Shown in pieces: positions 1 to 5,956 of a stretch of 11,930 nucleotides of DNA. Every line of letters starts with the position of its first letter. Positions within the stretch are counted from its first letter, which is position 1. The notes beneath the pieces are model-generated. The model ran no database searches. It saw nothing but the letters and a program-made list of their open reading frames with translations, and was not told where the DNA came from. A program made the translations under genes and the position numbers. The stretch comes from Pseudomonadota bacterium (GTDB lineage Bacteria > Pseudomonadota > Alphaproteobacteria > Caulobacterales > Caulobacteraceae). The stretch lies in contig JAEXKM010000013.1 in assembly GCA_023445705.1 (NCBI GenBank), forward strand, positions 1-11,930. The letters are read 5' to 3'.

Positions 1-24
1 CGCCGAATTGGGGGAGAGGTCCAG

Positions 25-1623
25 ATGATCACGTCCAAACGAGCCGGCCTGGCCGGCGCTGCGGCCCTGTTGGCCTCGGTCAGCGTCTTTGGACTGGCGC
101 ATGCGCAGGCGCCGGTCGATGTCCTGATCAAGGGCGGGACGGTCTACGACGGCGGCGCCGGTCCGGGCGTGAAGGCCGACGTCGGCGTGAAGGACGGCAA
201 GATCACGTTCGTGGGCGATGCGGCCAAGGCCAAGATCACCGCCGCGACCTCGATCGATGCGCGCGGCAAGATCGTTTCGCCGGGCTTCATCGACCCGCAC
301 ACCCACTATTTCGAGGATCTGACCGCCTCGGACGCCGCGACGCGTCGCAACCTGGCGGCGGCCATGCAGGGCGTTACGACCGTGTTCGTCGGCAGCGACG
401 GCGGCGGGCTTCCGAATGTGAAGGCCAATTTCGACAAGATGGAAGCCGAGGGCATCGGCACCAATGCGGCGACCTGGGTCGGCTTCGGCGCCGTGCGTTT
501 CCTTGTCCTGGGCCAGTCCGATCGTGCGCCAGACGCCGCTGAGCTCGAGAAGATGAAGGGCCTGGTGGCCAACGCCATGTGCCAAGGAGCGATCGGTCTG
601 TCGACCGGCTTGTTCTATCCGCCGCAGAGCTACGCCAAGACCGGCGAGGTCATCGAACTTGCCAAGGAAGCGGCCAAGCGCGGCGGCAGCTACGACTCCC
701 ACATTCGCGACGAGTCCTCCTACACGATCGGCCTGAAGGGGGCGATCCAGGAGGTGTTCGACATCGGCAAAGGGGCGAACATCCCCGTCCACGTCGCCCA
801 CATCAAGGCGCTGGGCGTCGACGTCCAGGGGCAGTCGGCCGACGTGATCAAGATGGTCGAGGCGGCGCAGGCGGCGGGCCTGAAGGTCACGGCCGACCAG
901 TATCCGTGGCTGGCTTCCGGCTCGAGCGTTGCGGCCTCCCTCCTCCCCCGCTGGGCTCAGGTCGACGGCGACGAGGCCATGCTGAAGCGCTTGGCCGATC
1001 CGACGCTGGGTCCGAAGATCCGCACCGAAATGACCGAGAACCTCCGTCGTCGGGGCGGCGCCTCGTCGATACTGCTGACAGCTGGCCCGGTGAAGGCCGT
1101 CCACGGCAAGACGCTGGAGCAGGTCGCCGCGGAGTGGAAGGTCGATCCGATCGAAGCGGCGGTGCGCATCCTGCGGCAAGGCGGGTCGAGCATCGCGTCC
1201 TTCAATCAGAGCGAGGCCGACGTGAAGGCGTTCATGGTGCAGCCCTGGGTCATGACCTCGTCGGACGGCTCCGAGGGGCATCCGCGCAAATATGCGAGCT
1301 TCGCCGAGAAATACGCGAAGTACGTCAAGGCCGAGAAGACGATCAGCCTGACCGACTTCATCCACCGGAGTTCGGGCCTGACCGCCGACACCTTCGGCCT
1401 GACCGGCCGAGGCTACCTGAAGCCTGGCTATGCCGCAGACGTCGTCGTGTTCAATCCCGACACCTATGCCCCGAAGGCGACCTACGTGGACCCGGAGGTT
1501 CTCTCCGTGGGCGCCGAGCAGGTGCTGGTGAACGGCAAGTTCGTGGTGCGTGACGGCAAGCCGACCAACGACCTGGCCGGCAAGCGCGTTCTGCGCACCC
1601 CCACGGCCGGTTCGTGTAACTGA
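25..1623 (+). CDS. Secreted amidohydrolase, N-acyl-D-amino acid deacylase family
   Basis: This is a 532-residue metal-dependent hydrolase that probably removes the acyl group from N-acyl-D-amino acids or related amides in the periplasm. A signal peptide occupies residues 1-27, with AHA before a likely cleavage at Gln28. The amidohydrolase barrel follows, with metal-site candidates His92 and His94 (PHTH), His226 (SHIRDE), His259 (VAHI) and Asp414 (SSDGSEGHP). These match His67, His69, His220, His250 and Asp366 of Alcaligenes D-aminoacylase. The bridging Cys96 of that enzyme, in GNCG, is replaced by Asp125 in GSDG. A segment at about residues 362-384 (KTLEQVAAEW onward) is typical of the family, and the C-terminal residues 462-510 rebuild the small beta domain. 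A purine-rich SD (GGGGAGAGG, about 11-19) precedes the ATG. The exact substrate cannot be read from sequence; a dipeptidase or another secreted amidohydrolase is possible. Confidence 0.88.
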   Translation: MITSKRAGLAGAAALLASVSVFGLAHAQAPVDVLIKGGTVYDGGAGPGVKADVGVKDGKITFVGDAAKAKITAATSIDARGKIVSPGFIDPHTHYFEDLTASDAATRRNLAAAMQGVTTVFVGSDGGGLPNVKANFDKMEAEGIGTNAATWVGFGAVRFLVLGQSDRAPDAAELEKMKGLVANAMCQGAIGLSTGLFYPPQSYAKTGEVIELAKEAAKRGGSYDSHIRDESSYTIGLKGAIQEVFDIGKGANIPVHVAHIKALGVDVQGQSADVIKMVEAAQAAGLKVTADQYPWLASGSSVAASLLPRWAQVDGDEAMLKRLADPTLGPKIRTEMTENLRRRGGASSILLTAGPVKAVHGKTLEQVAAEWKVDPIEAAVRILRQGGSSIASFNQSEADVKAFMVQPWVMTSSDGSEGHPRKYASFAEKYAKYVKAEKTISLTDFIHRSSGLTADTFGLTGRGYLKPGYAADVVVFNPDTYAPKATYVDPEVLSVGAEQVLVNGKFVVRDGKPTNDLAGKRVLRTPTAGSCN

Positions 1624-1630
1624 CGCCTTC

Positions 1631-1667
1631 GTCCTGGCGGCGAGGCCATGGCCAACGCCGCCAGGAC
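1631..1667 (+). terminator. Strong hairpin after the amidohydrolase gene
   Basis: A perfect 12-bp stem pairs 1631-1642 (GTCCTGGCGGCG) with 1656-1667. Its 13-nt loop contains the palindrome GGCCATGGCC. It begins 7 nt after the stop codon. No T-run follows, so it may be a weak terminator or an mRNA 3'-end stabiliser rather than a classical intrinsic terminator. Confidence 0.5.
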
Positions 1668-1678
1668 ACCCCTATCGT

Positions 1679-1700
1679 CGGCCGCCGGCGGCCGGGTTTT
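1679..1700 (+). terminator. GC-rich palindrome followed by TTTT
   Basis: A 16-nt palindrome (CGGCCGCCGGCGGCCG, 1679-1694) is followed by GGTTTT ending at 1700. It can fold as a 6-bp stem with a CCGG loop ahead of a short T-run. With the hairpin just upstream it may separate the amidohydrolase gene from the symporter gene. It lies only 22 nt before the symporter start, so it could also act in that gene's leader. Confidence 0.35.
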
Positions 1701-1722
1701 CGCCGAAGCGTAGGATCTGTTG

Positions 1723-3018
1723 ATGGCGACCGACGAAGACGTGCAGCGGCCCACAGCGGCCAAAAGCCTGATCCGCCGCTACTGGTTCGATGTCGTGCTC
1801 TGGAAGCGGGTGCTGCTGGCGCTGGTCCTGGGCGCCATCGTAGGGACCGTGGTGGGCGAGGCCGCCGTCGAGATCAAATGGATGGGCGACATCTTTATCC
1901 GGCTGATCCGGATGGTCGTAGCCCCCCTGGTGTTCTTCTCGATCGTCTCCGGCATCGCCAGCATGGGCGACCCCAAGCGCCTGGGCTCGATCGGCGCCAA
2001 GACCCTGGCCCTCTATCTTACGCTTACGGTCGTCGCTGTCTCCGTCGGCCTGGTGATGGGGACCATCTTCCAGCCCGGTGTGGGGATGAACTTTGCGGGC
2101 GCCACCCCACAGGAGATCACCAAGGCCCCCCCGAGCCTGGGCGAGCACCTGATCAGCATCATTCCGACCAACCCGATCGGCGCCTTGGCCGAGGGCAACG
2201 TCCAATCGATCATCTTCTTTGGCATCATGGTCGGCCTGGGAATCCTGACCATCGCGCCGCGCGCGGAGCCGGTCGGACGCCTGTTCCAGATGGGCGCCGA
2301 CATCATGTTGCAGATCGTGCGCTTTGTAATGGAGGTGGCGCCCTTCGGCGTCTTCGCCCTGGTCGCCTGGGTGATGGGCACCACGGGCCCGAGCGCCTTC
2401 GTCCACGTCCTGAAGCTGGCCGCGGCCCTGGTGCTGGGCTGCGCCTTCCAGACGCTGATCATCCATGGCGGACTGGTGCGGCTGGTCGCACGGATGCCCG
2501 TGTGGCCGTTCTTCCGCGACATCACCGACGTCGTAGCGATCGCCTTCTCCACTTCCTCCAGCGCCGCCACGCTCCCTGTGGCGATGCGCGTAGCCGAGAA
2601 GAACCTGGGCGTCAGCCACGCGGTCGTGTCGACCGCCCTGCCCCTGGGCGTGACGCTCAGCATGGATGGCACGGCGCTCTATGTGGCCCTGCTGGCCGTG
2701 CTGTCGGCGCAGGCCTTCGGCGTCGACCTGCACTTCGCCCAGTACGTCATGCTGGCGCTGGCCACGACGGTCGTGGCCCTGGGCACTGCGCCGGTGCCGT
2801 CAGCGTCGCTGTTCATGCTGGCCGCGGTGCTGCAGGTGATCGGCCTGGGCGCGGAGCAGACCGCTCTGGTCGTGGGCTTCATCCTGCCGTTCGACCGCCT
2901 GCTCGACATGACGCGGACGATCACCAGCGCCACGAGCGACCTCTCCACCGTGGTGACGGTGGCCAAATGGGAGGGCGAGCTCGACCATGAGGCTTATCTT
3001 CGCAAGCCTACCGAGTAG
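1723..3018 (+). CDS. Dicarboxylate/amino acid:cation symporter (DAACS/SDF family)
   Basis: This 431-residue inner-membrane transporter of the GltP/DctA/GltPh family should import dicarboxylates or acidic amino acids with cations. The N-terminal hydrophobic helices span roughly residues 28-245. The re-entrant loop HP1 carries the serine motif STSSSAATLPV (276-286). TM7 carries SMDGTALY (313-320), HP2 is GTAPVPSAS (354-362), and TM8 carries DMTRT (395-399) ending at Asp406. Asp395, Arg398 and Thr399 match the GltPh substrate ligands Asp394, Arg397 and Thr398. Two usually conserved Na+-site asparagines are serine here: Ser313 (GltPh Asn310) and Ser402 (Asn401). A TTG at 1720 is an alternative start; the ATG at 1723 is preferred because AGGA (1712-1715) sits 7 nt upstream. 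The gene follows the deacylase after 99 nt, consistent with uptake of its amino acid product. The substrate is uncertain. Confidence 0.9.
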   Translation: MATDEDVQRPTAAKSLIRRYWFDVVLWKRVLLALVLGAIVGTVVGEAAVEIKWMGDIFIRLIRMVVAPLVFFSIVSGIASMGDPKRLGSIGAKTLALYLTLTVVAVSVGLVMGTIFQPGVGMNFAGATPQEITKAPPSLGEHLISIIPTNPIGALAEGNVQSIIFFGIMVGLGILTIAPRAEPVGRLFQMGADIMLQIVRFVMEVAPFGVFALVAWVMGTTGPSAFVHVLKLAAALVLGCAFQTLIIHGGLVRLVARMPVWPFFRDITDVVAIAFSTSSSAATLPVAMRVAEKNLGVSHAVVSTALPLGVTLSMDGTALYVALLAVLSAQAFGVDLHFAQYVMLALATTVVALGTAPVPSASLFMLAAVLQVIGLGAEQTALVVGFILPFDRLLDMTRTITSATSDLSTVVTVAKWEGELDHEAYLRKPTE

Positions 3019-3051
3019 TTCGCCGAGGCGCGCCCCTAGGGATTCTGCCTG

Positions 3052-3066
3052 AGGTTCATCGAACCT
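3052..3066 (+). terminator. Small hairpin after the symporter gene
   Basis: AGGTTC (3052-3057) and GAACCT (3061-3066) form a 6-bp stem with a 3-nt loop, followed by GTTT. It lies 33 nt after the symporter stop codon and 41 nt before the next start. The stem is short and the T-run weak, so this is only a candidate terminator. Confidence 0.3.
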
Positions 3067-3095
3067 GTTTCCGCGCACACTTGCGCTTCCAAAAC

Positions 3096-3100
3096 GGAGG
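3096..3100 (+). promoter_or_regulatory. Shine-Dalgarno GGAGG that sets the outer-membrane protein start
   Basis: GGAGG lies 7 nt before the ATG at 3108. It decides that start over the in-frame TTG at 3081, which would add nine residues in front of the signal peptide and has no comparable site. Confidence 0.8.
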
Positions 3101-3107
3101 CGCGGCC

Positions 3108-3863
3108 ATGCGCAAATATGCAGCCCTAATCCTGGCGCTCCTGGGCGCTTCCGCCGCATCGCAAGCGACGGCCCAGGACTGGGAAGTGAATATCACGCCC
3201 TACATCTGGGTGGCCTTTCCCAAAGGCGACGTCACGGTGATCGGCAGAGGTCCCGGCGGCGCGACGAGTGACGGGCCGCGTATCAACGCTTCGTACGACG
3301 ACGTGAAGCTGACGGGCGTTTTCACCGGCTCGGCGGATGTCAGCTACGACCGGTTCGGGGTCTTCGGCGACCTCACCTTCTACGAGTTCAAGGCTGACGA
3401 CATCACGCTGGACCGCGTGCCCGCGACGAGCGGCGAGTTGAAGGTCTCGGGAACCAAGGCGATGCTGGTCGGCTACTGGCGCGCCTATGAGACCGAGCAG
3501 TCACGCGTCGATCTCCTGGCCGGAGCGCACTATCTCGGCGCCGAGGCCAAGGGCACCATCGAGACCCCCAATCGCGCCGCCACAGTGAAGGTCGATCGGG
3601 ACCTATGGGACCCGGTCATCGGGATCCGCGGTGAGACCCGCTTCGGCGAGCACTTCGGCGTCAAGGGACTGGCGACCTACGGCGGTTTCGGCGTGTCGTC
3701 TGACTCGCTCTACGAGCTGCAGGGCTACGCGACCTGGCGCTTCAGCCCTATGATCACCGCGCTCGCAGGCTACCGCTACTACTCCACCGACTGGGGTAGC
3801 AGGTTCATCAATTACGATGCGTCTTTCAGCGGCCCGCTGGTAGGCCTGAACTTCAGGTTTTAG
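3108..3863 (+). CDS. Outer-membrane beta-barrel protein, function unknown
   Basis: This 251-residue protein has a clear signal peptide (1-22, ending ATA before Gln23-Asp24) and then alternating polar and aromatic segments typical of beta strands. It ends in a terminal phenylalanine (GLNFRF), as outer-membrane barrels do. The mature start has the pattern NITPYIW (28-34). Later segments include DRFGVFGDLTFYEF (81-94), RVDLLAGAHYLGAEA (133-147), DPVIGIRGETRF (168-179), FGVKGLATYGGFGVSSDS (183-200) and ALAGYRYYSTDWG (218-230). This layout recalls a widespread family of roughly 250-residue barrels with a PYLW motif after the signal peptide, which I recognise by pattern only. A pore, structural or envelope-stress role is possible, but no function can be assigned. 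The gene converges on the FtsZ paralog with only 9 nt between the stop codons and no terminator between them. Confidence 0.82.
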   Translation: MRKYAALILALLGASAASQATAQDWEVNITPYIWVAFPKGDVTVIGRGPGGATSDGPRINASYDDVKLTGVFTGSADVSYDRFGVFGDLTFYEFKADDITLDRVPATSGELKVSGTKAMLVGYWRAYETEQSRVDLLAGAHYLGAEAKGTIETPNRAATVKVDRDLWDPVIGIRGETRFGEHFGVKGLATYGGFGVSSDSLYELQGYATWRFSPMITALAGYRYYSTDWGSRFINYDASFSGPLVGLNFRF

Positions 3864-3872
3864 GCCCGCCGG

Positions 3873-4946
3873 TCACCAGAATCGGCGCGGCGCGGACTGC
3901 GGTTCCGCCGCGCTCACTGGCTGGGCCGAGGTCGTCTCAGCGGCCGGCGCTGGCGGCGCTTCGGTTCCACTGAGCGAGTTCATGCCCGTCGCGACCACGG
4001 AGACGCGAAGCTTGCCCTCCAGCGAGGCGTCGAACGCTGCGCCGAAGATGATGTTCGCGTCCGGATCGGCCTGGTCGGCGATGATGTTGGCGGCCTCGTC
4101 GACCTCCAGCAGCGTCATGTCGGTGCCGCCGGTGACGTTGATGAGCACGGCCTTGGCGCCAGCCAGGGAGGTTTCGTCCAGCAGAGGGTTCTGAATGGCG
4201 TTGTGAGCGGCGACGGCGGAGCGGTCCGCACCATCGCCCTCCCCCGTGCCCATCATGGCGTTGCCCATGCCGCCCATGACGCTGAGCACGTCGGCGAAGT
4301 CGAGATTGATCAGGCCCGGCAGCACCATGAGATCGGTGATCGACCGCACGCCCGAATGCAGGACCTGGTCGGCCATGCTGAAGGCGTCGGCGAAGGTCGT
4401 CTGCTCGGTCGCGACCCTGAACAGATTCTGGTTCGGCACGATGATCGAGGTGTCGACATACTGCCGAAGTTCGCCGAGGCCGGCCTCGGCCAGGCGCATC
4501 CGATGGCGCCCTTCGAAACGGAAGGGCTTGGAGACGACCGCAACCGTCAGGATGCCGCGCTCGCGCGCGCAGCGGGCGATGAAGGGCGCGGCCCCGGTGC
4601 CGGTGCCACCGCCCATGCCGGCGGTGATGAAGACCATGTCCGCGCCGTCGAGATAATGAACGATCTCCTCGACCGACTCCTCGGCGGCGCTATGGCCTGC
4701 GTTGGGGTTCGCGCCCGCCCCCAGGCCCTGGGTGACCCGCACGCCGAGCTGGATGCGCTGGCTGGCCAGCGAGAGCGAGAGTTGCTGGGCGTCGGTGTTG
4801 GCGACGACGAAGTCGACGCCCTCCAGCCCAGACTCGATCATGTTGTTGACGGCGTTGACCCCGGCGCCGCCGACCCCGAACACGACGATCCGCGGCTTCA
4901 GTTGGGTGACGGCCGGCCGCGCGTCGTAGGGGGAAGACATGGTCAT
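3873..4946 (-). CDS. ftsZ2: Short FtsZ paralog (tubulin-like GTPase) lacking the long linker and C-terminal peptide
   Basis: This 357-residue FtsZ homologue should bind GTP and polymerise in the cytoplasm. The core spans about residues 15-322. It shows FGVGGAG (23-29), NTDAQQL (50-56), the tubulin signature GGGTGTG (112-118), and the T7 loop NLDFAD (214-219) with both acidic residues needed for GTP hydrolysis between subunits. After about residue 323 only a ~35-residue Pro/Ala/Ser/Thr tail remains, ending in RRFW. The major alphaproteobacterial FtsZ carries a long disordered linker and a C-terminal peptide (Caulobacter type: PAFLRRQ) that contacts membrane anchors. Helix 8 just after T7 has Leu221 and Gly226 where E. 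coli has Arg214 and Glu219. An open frame extends to an ATG at 5084; the ATG at 4946 is chosen for its SD and because homology begins just after it. There are no dcw neighbours; the upstream gene is lpxA-like. It is probably an accessory paralog comparable to truncated rhizobial FtsZ2. The family call is certain; the role is not. Confidence 0.93.
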   Translation of the reverse strand: MTMSSPYDARPAVTQLKPRIVVFGVGGAGVNAVNNMIESGLEGVDFVVANTDAQQLSLSLASQRIQLGVRVTQGLGAGANPNAGHSAAEESVEEIVHYLDGADMVFITAGMGGGTGTGAAPFIARCARERGILTVAVVSKPFRFEGRHRMRLAEAGLGELRQYVDTSIIVPNQNLFRVATEQTTFADAFSMADQVLHSGVRSITDLMVLPGLINLDFADVLSVMGGMGNAMMGTGEGDGADRSAVAAHNAIQNPLLDETSLAGAKAVLINVTGGTDMTLLEVDEAANIIADQADPDANIIFGAAFDASLEGKLRVSVVATGMNSLSGTEAPPAPAAETTSAQPVSAAEPQSAPRRFW

Positions 4947-4956
4947 GCTCTGAAAA

Positions 4957-4962
4957 CTCCTT
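4957..4962 (-). promoter_or_regulatory. Shine-Dalgarno AAGGAG that sets the ftsZ2 start
   Basis: On the minus strand AAGGAG lies 10 nt before the ATG at 4946. The 46-codon upstream extension of the same frame (to 5084) has no FtsZ-like sequence, so this site fixes the start. An ATG two codons further in (4940) would be 16 nt away and is less likely. Confidence 0.75.
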
Positions 4963-4987
4963 GTACGTCCCTGCCTCGACGGTCGCC

Positions 4988-4992
4988 GATTC
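4988..4992. promoter_or_regulatory. GANTC (CcrM-type) methylation site in the ftsZ2 leader
   Basis: GATTC lies 42-46 nt upstream of the ftsZ2 start codon, in the 167-nt gap between lpxA-like and ftsZ2. In Caulobacter, CcrM methylates GANTC, and methylation of promoter GANTC sites influences ftsZ transcription. A role here is inferred. No convincing -35/-10 pair was found; the best -10-like string on the minus strand is CTACAAT at 5073-5079. Confidence 0.25.
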
Positions 4993-5113
4993 CGCAACCG
5001 AGCACAGAGCGGTTCCACAGGAATGTGGTCTGAAACGGGCGCTGCCGGCGCTTGGGAGGAACGACTTGGCCCATTGTAGGCCAAACGGCAAGCTGAGCCC
5101 TAGAGCTTGGGCG

Positions 5114-5911
5114 TCAAGCCGCAGCCGCGACTGGCCGGCGAGGCGTTGTAATCACGCCGCGCGAACTGGATCGGATGAAGGCCACGATGGCCCGGGTGCG
5201 CTCGTCTCCGTCCATGGCGTCCGCCGCCGCCAGACGATCGGCCAGCGGCCCGCCACCTTGGAAGATGATTCGGAAGAGGCGCTTGAGGTTGAGCAGGTCC
5301 GCGCCCTCCAACCCGGCGCGTCGCAACCCCACGAAGTTGAGCGAGACGAGCCGCGCGCGATCGCCTTGGACCAGGCAATAGGGCGCAACGTCCTGGGTCA
5401 CGATCGAACCGCCTGCGATGAACGCGAGAGGCCCGATGCGGACGTGCTGATGGATCGCGCACAGCCCGCTCACCTGAGCGCCTGAGCCGATTTCGACATG
5501 GCCCGCCAGCGTCGCGCCGTTGGCGAGGATCACGTCATCCCCAATGACGCAGTCATGCGCCACGTGAGCGGTGGCCATGAAGAGGCCGCCAGATCCGATC
5601 TGGGTGACGCCGCCCTCCCCGCCCCCGTGCACCGTCACGAACTCCCGGAAGACATTAGCCTCGCCGACAACCAGTCGCCCCTCCCGACGGTCGAAGCCCG
5701 AGATCTGCGGGGTGGCGCCGATGGAGCAGGAGGCCAGGAAGCGGTTGTCGGCGCCGATGTCTGTGAGCCCATCCAGCACCACGTGCGGACCAACGACATT
5801 GCGAGGGCCAAGCCGCACCTTTGGACCGATCACCGCATAGGGCCCGATCTCGCAGCTCGCATCGACCTCGGCGGAGGGCGCTATGACGGCGGTCGGATGG
5901 AAGTTGTCCAT
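5114..5911 (-). CDS. lpxA: LpxA-like acyl-ACP:UDP-sugar O/N-acyltransferase, atypical pocket
   Basis: This 265-residue left-handed beta-helix protein is built from hexapeptide repeats (about residues 4-185, e.g. IGPYAVIGP, IGDDVILANGATLAGHVEIG) with a C-terminal helical domain (about 190-255). It matches LpxA, which transfers a 3-hydroxyacyl chain from ACP to UDP-GlcNAc in the first step of lipid A synthesis. The catalytic His119 (AHVAHDC) matches E. coli His125. His116, His138, His154 and Gln155 match His122, His144, His160 and Gln161, and Gly167 sits at the acyl-chain ruler Gly173. The E. coli QDLKY segment (Asp74, Lys76, which contact the UDP-sugar) is replaced by QISGF (69-73). The loop after His95 (GGGEGG) is about two residues shorter than the usual RGTxxGGG, and Arg205 of E. 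coli is Ala199. No fabZ, lpxD or lpxB is adjacent. The ATG at 5911 lacks a good SD. It could be the cell's only LpxA or a paralog with another UDP-sugar substrate. Confidence 0.88.
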   Translation of the reverse strand: MDNFHPTAVIAPSAEVDASCEIGPYAVIGPKVRLGPRNVVGPHVVLDGLTDIGADNRFLASCSIGATPQISGFDRREGRLVVGEANVFREFVTVHGGGEGGVTQIGSGGLFMATAHVAHDCVIGDDVILANGATLAGHVEIGSGAQVSGLCAIHQHVRIGPLAFIAGGSIVTQDVAPYCLVQGDRARLVSLNFVGLRRAGLEGADLLNLKRLFRIIFQGGGPLADRLAAADAMDGDERTRAIVAFIRSSSRGVITTPRRPVAAAA

Positions 5912-5956
5912 GCTGGGAGGCTTACGCCCTCATCACGCTCAGCCAACTCAACTTAG

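Noticed and set aside
579..1553. A 324-codon frame in another plus frame inside the amidohydrolase gene
   Set aside because: It is Arg/Gly-rich low-complexity sequence; the amidohydrolase motifs lie in the other frame.
1672..2733. A 353-codon open frame on the minus strand opposite the symporter gene
   Set aside because: It is a His/Asp/Gly/Gln-rich composition typical of antisense frames in GC-rich DNA, and the symporter on the plus strand is a clear family member.
3864..3872. A bidirectional terminator between the outer-membrane protein and ftsZ2 genes
   Set aside because: Only 9 nt separate the stop codons and no stem-loop with a T-run is visible there.
4203..5033. A 276-codon plus-strand frame opposite the FtsZ paralog
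   Set aside because: It has no recognisable domain or start signal and is explained by the antisense of a real ftsZ gene.
4947..5084. A 46-residue N-terminal extension of the FtsZ paralog from an ATG at 5084
   Set aside because: It contains no FtsZ-like sequence, and the strong SD at 4957-4962 places the start at 4946.
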